Origin: Pratylenchus scribneri
Taxonomy: Eukaryota; Nematoda; Chromadorea; Rhabditida; Pratylenchidae
Direction of reading: 5' to 3'
Length of the DNA stretch: 64,000 nucleotides
Assembly: GCA_030063045.1 (NCBI GenBank)
Contig: JAQSEB010000023.1
Span: 4,278,001 to 4,342,000, forward strand
The translations under genes and the position numbers were made by a program. Below are positions 47,401 through 58,600 of the stretch, in pieces (the stretch's first letter is position 1; each line of letters starts with the position of its first letter). The notes under the pieces are model-generated. The model was not told where the DNA came from, ran no database searches, and saw only the letters and a list, made by a program, of their open reading frames with translations.

Positions 47401-50400
47401 ATCGTTGGGGAACATAAAGAATGGTGATGGGGAAGTTGGATGTTTGTGGAGATGATCAAAATCAGGCATTTTGTTCAGGAGGCAGCAGATTATTGCAGAA
47501 TTAGCCATTTTTTGTGCAAAAATTATGAATAAAATTGAATTTCTAACAAATTTTTGTAAAATTTTAGCAAATCTGCCAGTGGCCGTTGCTAACCCCCAAT
47601 TTGGACCTACCAACGAATTTTTAGTATATTTCCATTCGGCTTTTTCGCTCCACCAAGCCCAGGGCCAAACTCGCTGCTGTGAGTGAATGACTTGAGGTTG
47701 AGTTGAGGAGGAGGACTTGTATTTGGTTGGTGGATGTTGAGAAGAAAGAATGGGAATTGGGAAGGAGGAGGAGGAGGAGGACGGTTTTGGGCTGGCGCTG
47801 CTCCACACTGCCTCGGAGTATGGGGGAATGGGAAAAAAGGGGTAGTGGTGGTTGGGGGAAAATGGGAGGGGCGACGGTCCGCCTCAAGGCTCATCATAGA
47901 GGCAGCAATTGCCCTAAACATCCCTTGGGGGGAAGAAAGAGTGCAATGGCGGAGGAATTGGAGAGGAATGACGAACAAAGAAGAAAAAGTGGTCGGAAAA
48001 GCATTGAGAGTTGAGATGGGCGAGAGGAAGGATTGTGGGGCCAAAAAGCAACCACCGACCAACAGAGGAGCAAATGTGCCCCTTCCTTGTTTGTTGTGAG
48101 AGGGCAATTCCGCGCCGCAGGGCGGAGCTTTGGCTCGGCTCCTCCTCAGCAGAAGAAGAATAGTTGGGGAAAAGGCGCCCCTCCTTCCTTCCCCGCTTTT
48201 CTCGAAGAACCCACGACACGCTGACGCCGTCAACGATGACAACAACGCAAATTGGGGATGGCCGAAGACGAGCGGTCGAAAGATGGCAAGAAGGAGGTCG
48301 GAGGGGGACAATCGGGAGCGCTCGTCTCCTTTTTCTCCTCAAGAAGATGCCCAAAGCATCTTTCTTGCCCCAGCAAAAACCATCGAACCCATCATCATCA
48401 TCATCAGCACAACACAAACACCATTGGGGGAAGGGGGCACTCTTTAGGAGGGCGAACGGGTGGGGCAATGAGCGGAAGCAGGCAAATGGTCCTTCGAAAC
48501 CCTCCCTCTCATTCCATTCATTCACCCTCCGGGGCAATAGGCTCTGATGGTTGTTGGCCGAGTCAGCCTGGCCAGGACCCACTTGCCTTTCGCTTTTTGC
48601 ATAATTGGCCACAGAACGCAGCGCACCACCCACCAAGTCCTGTAGCCCATCATCAATTTCATCAAAATGGCAAGAAGATGGAGGGGGGCTGACTTGAGTG
48701 AGAATGAAGAAAATAAGTGGAAAGATTGAATATAAATTGAGAAAATTGGATGGAATGGATTATGGGGAAGGAAATAAGAAGATGAATGAACTTGTTTATA
48801 AGCGAAGAACATTTTGGTTGAGGGAAATGAACTGGAACTTGGATTGGCCTTCAGCAAAGAAACAACCAACAGAGCGGACGAATTTGCGCACTCATCTTCT
48901 CTTATTTGGATGTTTTTGACGATATTCCAATGCTATTTTGGTGGAGGCCATCGTCCAATCCCATTCCTCCTCATCCCATCACAACTAAAATGCCATGGCC
49001 GCAGTCGGCGCTTTTTCTTCATTTTTCCATTTTTTTCCATTTGCCATTCGCGTACGCCACCGACAGCCTTTTTACTGAACCGCAGTTTTTTGCTATATGT
49101 CTTATGGGGGAAAAGGAGGCGAGCGGATTTGGATGGAAAATATATGATGAAAAAAAGTGGAAATGGAGAGGGAAAGGGTTGGCAAAAAAACACAAAATCT
49201 GTGTGGATAACCTCAAAAATGACTTTGGCAGAGGAATTGGCCTTTAGCGGTTGGCCCAGGCCAAATTAATGTGGAAAGTCAATCCTTCCATTCAGACAGA
49301 TGGCTGTGGGAATTGATGTCCTCATTTCCATTCCCAAATGTCCTTTCTATCCATCAAATCATCCATTCCCCCTCCCCCATCTTCTTTTTGGGCCCAATAT
49401 TTGTTCGTTTTTCGGCATTTTGCCGCCGTCAGCCACCAACCAAAAATCCTTCCTTCCTCCCATTTTTATGGGCCGGTTGTCAGTTTGGCACACACCAAAT
49501 CCCCAAACAGGAATTATTGCTGTCCGGGAGAGCCAATGGACAGTGTAAATTGTTGGCAAAAGGTCGATGGCCTTTGCTTAAGCCTCGTTGTTGTTTTCGC
49601 CCCCAAAAGTGCCGGATTGGCCGGCTTTGCCTTCCTCCCAGGGCCAACCGACCGAATAACAACATTTTGCCCCCAATTCCATTTCCTCATAACTCCATTC
49701 CCACTCCCGAGAGAAGAGTAAGCGGCAATGGCATTGGCCCCCCCCCCCCTTTTTAGATGGGCGAGCGACAAAGGTCAGTGAAAGGAGGGGAATGGTGGAG
49801 GCGAGCGCCAAAGGCAATATATGAAGGGAATGGGGGACATTTTCGGGGGCCAACACAAGCCCTCTGGGCCAAAGCGAATCGGGCCACGGCACGCGAAGCG
49901 GGGAGAAAGGGTTTAGGGACAAAAATGAGATGGGAGGGAAAGTGCCACCAAACAAACAAGAATCCGGGCGATGGCATAAATCATTGCTTCATCCGGAGGG
50001 GGCATTGGCCAAATTATTGCAGTCGCCCTCGGGAATTGGCCGCCACCAATGGCTCACCGTGAATTTTGGAGCAGCTTACATGGAAGAGGTTGGCACGAGA
50101 TGCTAGCCAGCCTTCATTTTGGGTTTATTCATTGCAAAAAAGGGCAAAATTGAGGAAATGTTCCCTAAAGGGAAATTCATAAAAAGGAAGGGAACAACTC
50201 CAAAAGAATCCTTCTTTTCCCCATTTGGCAAAAAGCCAACAAAAAATTCCATCCAACAACCCCCCCCCCCCCCCCCCCACTTTTTCCCTTCCCCAAAGTC
50301 ATCAAATGCCGACCCAACCCCCCCCCCCCCTCCCCTCCCAAAATAGTTTGGAAAGAATGAGTTTATTTAATAGTTGATTTTAGGCGCTGATCCGCTCTCA

Positions 50401-51289
50401 GATTGCAATGCGCCCTCCAGCAGCCACGTAAAAAGGCAGTCCACCAATTTTACGGCCCTTTCTTCCCCAATTTTCATTTCTTGATTTCTTGTTGTTGTGC
50501 TTCCCTTTGCTTTGCTCGCGCGTTTTTGCGCATTTTTATGGCTCCGAATGCCCCATTTGGATTTTTGGATGGAATGGAGTGGAGATCGCCCATCACAACC
50601 AACCAGCCGGTCGGCCTCGACTGCCAGCTTCGTCACCGACAATTAACTTCGCATCAGCCCATCCAATCCAAGGCTGCTGCTTTTGGTACCTTCCTCCAAC
50701 CAAAAGCCCATCATATCCCCCTTTTGATCCATTCCAAGGCAAAAGCCATTTTGGGGGTGGAGAGAGGAAGGGCACATTTTCATTGGTGGATGAAACTTTT
50801 ACGGCTTGGATGGATGGAAAATGTTGGGGAAAGGGGAAGGACGGCACATTGAAGAGCCGAAGGAAACAGAAATTGACAATTTAGGGCAAAAGGGATTTTG
50901 GGGAGAGAATTGTTTGGGTGTGGAAGGGCGCCAGAAGGAGGTCGACAATAAAAAGCGCACATTTTTGGGAGTGGCATTGTGGGAGTCGTGGGAAGATTGG
51001 CTCGAGAATCGGCATTCGGCATGTGCAAAATGGACTCGATTCCCTGCTGGAGAAGAATGGGACGAGCAGAACATGGATGGGATATGCCATTGATGATGGC
51101 CTATTCCTTCCTTCATTTTGGAAGGTGTCCAATTTCCAGAGGAGGGGGCCAATTTTATTAGAAAAAATGGAGGAATGGGATTGACAAAGAAATATATAAC
51201 AAAGGAAGAGGGAGGATGAACCATGCTCATAGAAGAATAATGAAAAATGCCGGATTGAGATATATTCATAAATATCTATTTAAAATGCC

Positions 51290-51460
51290 GAAAATAATCT
51301 TTTTACAACTTGGTCATAAATAACTAGATTTTAGGTTTAGGACCAAACTTGGGTTCAGGGCTAAAGCTAGATAGAATATGAATCTTAAAGAAACTGGTTT
51401 AATTTGGTTAAGTTATATGGTCTAAACAAATTATTATTTTCGACACGAAAATTTTTTCGT
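51290..51460. repeat. Decayed copy of the 19.3-kb palindrome
   Basis: The order of landmarks matches the 19.3-kb element: AACTTGG-like arm end, ACTAG, TTTAGG/GGGTTCAGGGCTA-like spacer, GAATCTTAAAGAA, TTTGGTTAAGTTATATGG and ATTTTCGACACGAAA. Many substitutions and a short left arm show age. Two copies make this a dispersed element, not a one-off palindrome. Confidence 0.7.
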
Positions 51461-54400
51461 TATAGTATCCCAAAATATATTCTCATTAAATTTCTTCTTA
51501 TTTATATTCAATTTTCTTAAATTAGTGGGATTAATTTTGTACATTTTCCCCTGTGTTGAAGGTATTCTATATCCACTCTTTTACATAATATAATCAATCA
51601 TAAAATGGAAAAAAATATATTCAAAGATGAAAATGGCCAAATAAATCCAGCAAAGAGGAGAGAGGATTATCTTTTTTTATCCTAAAATGATCCGAATTGA
51701 TGATCTTCATAGTTCGAAGAGGAATATTAAAAAAAATCTTCCAAATTTGGATGTTCAAAAATGGGGGAAAGGCAAGGCACCCACATTCTATGTCTGTACC
51801 CCAAAAATACATTAGCCGATCGCCAAATCGGCTCGGCTCATTTGCTAATTGACATCCCCCTTCCAATTCAATTTCCAAGTTCGGTCGAGGGCATTTGTTT
51901 GGTGTTGGGGGGGAACATGAACAGCAACACAGAAACATCATTCATTCATTCATTCATGAATGGATGGACGGATGGATGGGGGAATTGGCTGCGTTAATTG
52001 GCGTGATGAGGGGCACAACCCCCAGAAGGGGAACAACATCAGTAGACTATGTTGCAGTGCGCACCACATTTTCGGGTGGTTGATGGCGGTGGTGGTAGTG
52101 GTGCTCAATTCGCCTTCTTCCTAATTCAACCGTGCACATGCATCCCCTCACCATCCATTCCAATTTCCACCATTCCCCCAAAATTCATTCACATTCATTT
52201 CCAACGCATTAATAACTGGGGGAGACGGTGGAAATGACTTTTTGGAATGAAAATTGGAAATTGGACTGGGTACGATGGACACGGGGAAAACAGGGGGAAA
52301 ATGTGAATAATCAACTTTTTGGGATGGAGGGGGATATGGACAAAAATGCACTTTAGCAAGAATTGGCAATGGCAAAATGAGAGGGGACAACAATTCCGGG
52401 ATTGGATGGACAAAATGGGAAATTAATGCACTTTTTGGTTGGGGTGGGGAATTTGTTAGCGGAAATGATGGCAATGGGAATTGAAATTATAAATTAAAAT
52501 GAAGCGACGATGTGCGCAAAAAATAATGGAATGGGGGAAATGGATGGAAATTGGGGCCAAAAAATCCACTACACATTTATTTTTATTTGAATTGGTTTTT
52601 GTTCTTTTGTCAAAAAGATATATTATTGGGTGAAATCCTTCAAAAAATAAAATGGTCATGCTTTGTGAGAATGAGAAAACCTTCAATTAAATATAAAAAA
52701 TATCAATGCAGAGGAATTGAAAAATTATTTTTTTAAAATAAAACCAATCAAAAACTCATTTGATTTTTCTTTTTTTAATTTCGAAAGTTTCCCCATTCTT
52801 TATTTGTGAATTTTGTTGTATAAAAGAGTGGCTAACCACTACTTGTAGGAAAAGGTGGATTCATATTGGCTTTTGTGGGGTTCAACAGCGTGAATGGATG
52901 ACAATGAATGAATGACGTCGATTGTGGCCGCCGCCGTTGGAATTGGCTGCAAACTGCTTCTGATTATAAAGGGGGGAGGGGGAAGAAAAGGGAAGGGGAA
53001 GGAGTGGTCGAGAATGGAATGCGTGCGTTCTCGAAATAGGATGGATGGATGGCTTTCTTCCCCTCTTCCCTTTATTTTATTGGCTCTTCGCCCAATTCTG
53101 CGTGCTGGGCTGTGGCGGCTGGCCAATCAAGACAAAAAAATCATTCATAGGATTAAAGCCATTATCCTCATTTTGACCACACATTTCTTTTTCCATTGGA
53201 AACACAATCTTGGATGGATTTTCGTTTGTGATTGATTTGTGGCCGCCGATTTGTCCTTGGCCTTTTGCCTGATGAGATGACCGGCCAAACCCACAACAGA
53301 TGTGCGCAAAATTTCCTCTCAATCCGATTGTCAAGCACTCATTTTCATCCCAAAATGGGATAAGACGAATAAACTAAACCCATAAAAGGCCATTTCGGCA
53401 ACATCTGTCCCCCCTCTTCTCGTTTCCTTCCATTTTCTTTCTTCTCTTCATTATTCCAAAAAGGCCTTACTTCCTTACTCATTTTCCGTCCGCGCCATTT
53501 TCCTCATCCCAAATTGGCCATCGACGCCATCGTCTCCCACAAACCTTCTTCGACTTATTATACTGGCTTCGTCGTTCATTTTCAATGGGAACGAAGAATG
53601 GAGGAGGAAGAATGAAAATGAATGACCGAACATTTGATGAAGGGAAGGGTATGGCCATGAGGCTTTTGAGGCAATGGAAACAAATTGGAGGGTTTAAGAG
53701 ACGTCCTCTGCTAAGGAAAAGGGCCAATTTTCAGTCCAACGTGTCCGGCTGCTCTCAATCAAGCAGCCAGCCGCCTCTGCTGTCCTCTAAAGTCCATCGG
53801 CGGTATCGTTTCGTCGTATTTTTCCTTCCTTTCCACATTTTCTTACGACGAATTCATTTTTCTTCGTATTCGTTCGTCTTTTTTGGCGGTGTTCGTTCCA
53901 ACCATCCTTTCCTTTCTAATTCACATTCATTCCCAATTCCAATTTTCAATTCATTCATTCACATCAGTCACAAACACAACACCCACCAAATACGCAATTG
54001 AACGAACATATATGAAAGGAATGAACGTGAAAATGTGTGAATGGATGGAATAAAAATAAATGGGAGGGACAGTAGAAAAGAATTGCAAACAATACCATGA
54101 AAAATAGGAAATTGAACACAAATTAGGTGGGAATTGATGAATGAATGAATGATGAAAAAGGGAAAATTAATTATATATTTCCTATTAAAGAATTCATTTC
54201 CAATTCAAAACAATCTCACCATATTAGTCAAGGATCGAGGGGGGGGGGGGACGGTTTGGGCCATCAAAACAATTCCTGACATTTTGGCCTAAAAGTGTCC
54301 AATTTCGGCGGGTGAATTCACGCAAACACAACCAAATAACCATCCTCTTTCCATTCCAACCAATTTCATTCCCACAGGCAATCCAATTTCACATATAAAA

Positions 54401-55645
54401 AGGAAGGAAAGAGTATTTTTGCCCCCGGCGCAATATGCATACAAATAGGCCGTCCGCCCGCTTTTCATCATTTTGCTTATGAAAAGGCCAAAAATTGCTG
54501 CTGTCTCCAGCTTCAATCCCCCCTCCCCTCCAGTCGTTTCCTCTCGGCATCAGCCACGCGTGTGTGGTCCTTTTCCTCCCTTCAAGCCCCACTCTCGCCC
54601 AATCGGCCCTTATCCCCTCAGCACCAGCCGGCCACTCTCGACGGATGGCGCTATCCAATCCGTCTTGCCCCAATCCCCCATTCCCTTCTTCACTTCATAA
54701 AGATTCTGGGCAAACAAAGGTGAGAGCATTGGGCGGCGAAAGACCATTTTGGATGAGAGGAAAAGAAGAAAAAGGAGGAGCTGGGGAAAGAATTGGACTT
54801 TGCAACTTGCAAAGCAAAGGAAAAGGGCCGGGAAAGGAGGGCGCCGACGGTGACAGCCGAGAAGGAACGGACGGAGCCCAAGAAGAAACTGGAAAGGGGA
54901 ATTGAATGGATGGAATTGGAGAAAGCCGTCGGGATTGTTGTTTTGAGAAATTGAAGGAGAGCGATTGGAGAAAATTTGGAAAGAAAAATGGAAATTGAAG
55001 GGAAAGGGACCATCATCAATCTTTTTTTAAGAATAATGGGGGAATGGCATGCTTTTGTTGGGTTTGGATTCATGGACGATTTTAACATCAACAGTAAAAT
55101 TGTTATTGCAGCCTCTTAATGAATGACATTTCGTAATACAACCCATTTATTCATCAATTTTTGCCTCAAGGCGAATTATTACTGTACATTATATTCTTTG
55201 TCCATCAATTTACAGTCATTCCTCTCATTTATTCACCATTCCTCTTCACACATTCTCATTATGCCAATGCACTTATTTAATTGGGGCACATTATCGGCTA
55301 TTGCCCAGCGGAATTGGCCGACTACTTGTGGCCATTGCATTGCACTCAATCAACCAATTTTCATTCAATGGGTTGTCTTTTTTATTGTTGGTGAACTTTT
55401 GGGGAAATGGGCTACCACTTCCGCCGGCGGTCAAATTGGCGCCAAAAAGTCAGCAGACGGCCACTTTAGGCAATTATAATTTTGGGAGGCTGGCTGGCGC
55501 GGGAAGAGAGGCACAACGAGAAATTTGAGAGGAATCGCAAATTATGAAATAATTTTAAATAAATGAAAGAGAATGAGGAATCCAAAATTGCCGCTTGGAT
55601 TATTCCGATCCCATTAAAAAGAAACAATTCCTGGTAAATATGAAG

Positions 55646-56450
55646 AATATGGGCCCCAAAAATTTTCATACATATTGATTTCCAAATTGTTTGTTTGTGA
55701 TTTTTATTACCGATTTAGGGTATTTAAGGGCGCGGAAAGCAGGTTTCAGGTCATTTTACCAATTTTTCAAAATCTTGAAAAAGTAAAGGGTCCCCCCCCC
55801 CCTTTGGGTCGAAAAATTTCAAAATTTTATTTTTGGTCATATTATAGCTCAATCGACGCGTCTCGATGAGATAAACTCGAATCTGCCATCGGTTTCGCAT
55901 AAAAATCAAAAATAAAAAGTTATGGTCATTTTTATTTCGCTGGAATGTGTTGGAACTGCGGAGGAATGTAAGAGTGGACTCCGGAGTGTGCGTAGCCGAA
56001 GCGCGGGAACTGGACGAGCTTATGGCGAGCGCAGCGAGCCTCAAGCTCGTCTGGTCGCGCGGAGGCGGAGCACACGGAGGAGTCCACTCTGAAATGCCCA
56101 CCGGAGCAGTTCCAATCCGTATTTCCTTTGCGCAATGTTTTTAAATTTCTTTGGTTCATAACTTTTTTATTTTTGTATTTTATGCGAAACCGATTGCTGA
56201 TTCATGCTCTGCTCATCGAGACGCGTCGATTGAGGTATGATACGACCAAAAAATTTTTTTGAAATTTTTCGACTCATAGGGGGGGGGGGACCCTTCACTT
56301 TTCGAAAATTTCGAACATTTTTTTTCGACTAAAAATGTTTTTCCGCACCTTGATTTTGATAAATATTATCAATTATCATTTTATTCCTTAATAGAACATT
56401 TTAAATATATTTTACGGAAAATTTTTGGGGCCCATATTCGTAAAATTTTC
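55646..56450. mobile_element. 805-bp fold-back element with GC-rich core
   Basis: Outer arms GAATATGGGCCCCAAAAATT at the left end and the complement at the right end are perfect over 23 bp. Inward, both arms carry a GGTCC-linked homopolymer (C11 at 55792-55802, G11 at 56279-56289) and an inverted pair of the shared motif (55850-55870 and 56212-56232). The centre (about 55950-56120) is a separate GC-rich palindrome. There is no coding capacity and I see no clear target duplication. Its design parallels the 28.1-kb element. Confidence 0.82.
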
Positions 56451-58309
56451 CCAATTCCTCCGTTACCTCAATTCTAATTTTGATGTTCTCGCCGATCATT
56501 GATGATGACCGTTGGTTGATTAAAAAATTTGCTGGCTGTCAAATTTGAGAGGAGGACAAAATAATTTTCAATTTCCCACCCCAACGAATCCACCCCTATT
56601 TCTCATTCAGACCTTTGCGCATTTTGTGGCGGTGCGAATATATAAATCAAATTAAATGAGGAGGATGGACGGAAGAGGAATTTTGGGAGTGGATGGAATG
56701 AATGAATGAGAATACTTTTTTCGGCTTGAATTTTTAAAAATGTTATCTGTTGGAATATGTGCGCAAAATTCCAAATTGAAACTCAGAAAAATAAGCAATC
56801 AAGATGGTAAAAATTCAATGATTTCTTATATATCTTCCCATTTGCAATCAAATTATCAAATCCAATTGTGGAAATACATCAAACATCAAAAATATTTATT
56901 GTGCCCATAAAATTTCCTCATCAAAATGCATCTTTCTTGATATATAATAAAAATCCACCTGCTGTTGACCAGCTGCTGGCCAATTTCTTTTATTTCAATT
57001 CCATCCAAACCAATTTGCCCTCGAGGTAAAGTAATTCGTTGAAATCATCTGACTCCATCCAAAATGGCTGGTTATTTTCCCCAGTTTAGGCAATTCGACG
57101 GACAAAACAACCCTCTCAAGTTTTATGGCCCCCCTTTATTCCCCACCAAAATACTTTCCCCCAATTTGCCCTCATAGTCAGTCAAGCATTTATTGGTGTC
57201 AGAAGGGTGGTTTGTTGCTGATGGCGGTGCTGCGTTTTGTATTATTTTTATTGTTATGGCGTCGGAAACCATCAATTTGCCTGAAGAAATTTGGCTGTGA
57301 GCATTTGTTGGGGGGGGGGGGGGGGATTGGAATAAAATAAAGGAGAATTAAAATTATCAAATTTTGAAAAAGTGGTTTTTTGACTAATTTTTTATCGAAT
57401 TGTATGATGAGAAAAGGAATAAAATGATGGATAAATGAAAATTATACACAAAAAATAAACGCCTTATAATTATTATCTGCAATTTTTTTTCATTCAACAT
57501 GCCATTTAATTTCCGATAATTATTTGGAGAAATGTCTTCCAAAATTCGAGCATCACAATCAAAGAAGTAAAACTTTATTTAAAAAGTTCGATCAAAGCGT
57601 TTTAAAGTCATTTGCATATAAGTAAATTCTGATTTTGCGATTGTAATTCTTATTTGTAATTGTAAATTTTGATTAGTAAAGAAAAAAATTTTCTAAAAGT
57701 CCAAATTTGTAACTAGTGCCATAAATTCTGCTGATTTGTAATTTCATTTTTGATTTGAGATTGTAATTGTAATTCTGATTTAATTCACAAATTTTCTCAT
57801 ATCCTTAAATCCTCTAAATTTTTGCTATAAGTTCATCCCCAAACAATTGTATTTTTCATTCCCTCCGTATCCATAAAATTTGACATGGTGACACGCATAT
57901 TTCTTCCTTAACAATAATGCCATAATTTTATGTATTTTCCGAACAATTAAGTCCCGCCTAAAGGCAAGACAGACGCAAAGTGCCTCCCTGACACCTCAAT
58001 AGAAGAAAGAAAAACGTGCTACATGTAACGTGTTACAAGTGCTACATGGGGATGTGCCACTCTCTGCCAAAAACCTAATTTTGGGGATCTTAAAAAAATT
58101 ATCTATGGGATGCATATCAGAGAATTAAATAGAACAAATATGTATTTTTATGTCTGCATCTCTCCACTCGTCATTCTATTTTTGTAAACTTTTTTTCTGC
58201 TCCCTTTAATAAATAATAATTATATTTCTTCAATTTTTACTCACTTCATCAATTAAATAACAATTACAATTATATAAAAAAAAAACCCATCCATGTCTTT
58301 CTTTATTAT

Positions 58310-58365
58310 AAAATCTAATTAATTAAAAAACTAATAATCTAATTAATTAAAAAACTAATAATAAT
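58310..58365 (+). repeat. Tandem duplication (about 24 bp x 2)
   Basis: TCTAATTAATTAAAAAACTA with adjoining AATAA is present twice in a row in the AT-rich 5' flank of the APC1 gene. Confidence 0.6.
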
Positions 58366-58558
58366 AAGTAATTAACAACATTCAAAAAATGCCACTACAA
58401 ATTATATAGTTCTCTTTTCGCACGTGAATACTCTTAAAGCCAAAATTTGTTAATGTTTTCAATTTTCAAAGATAAGTTAGCCTAATTTTTAGCTAATTTG
58501 AATTTCTACTCATAGAATTTTTATCCTCATTCTCATATTTTTTTATTTTGACAAGTTT

Positions 58559-58572
58559 TATTTTTATTCTAG
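58559..58572 (+). promoter_or_regulatory. Probable SL trans-splice acceptor of APC1
   Basis: The tract tttttattctag ends at 58572, 28 nt before the ATG at 58601. An out-of-frame ATG at 58597 overlaps the start and terminates after four codons, so the main start would rely on leaky scanning or reinitiation. Confidence 0.45.
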
Positions 58573-58600
58573 AAGTAATTAAATTATTGGAACTAAATGA

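Larger units (their letters stand above)
40951..58572. other. 17.6-kb gene-poor region
   Basis: No splice-bounded exon with recognisable protein content is visible on either strand. The region is made of polypurine/polypyrimidine stretches, GC-rich islands (about 43.0-43.6 and 47.6-48.6 kb) and GGAT/GAAT microsatellites. It also has at least nine G or C runs of 10 nt or more, two non-autonomous elements (42.1 and 55.6 kb) and a decayed copy of the 19.3-kb palindrome (51.3 kb). Unseen 5' exons of the long minus-strand gene could lie here. Confidence 0.5.

Noticed and set aside
47607..48636. Overlapping 234- and 240-codon minus-strand open frames
   Set aside because: Both strands and several frames are open at once, which fits GC-rich low complexity; there is no domain or convincing splice context.
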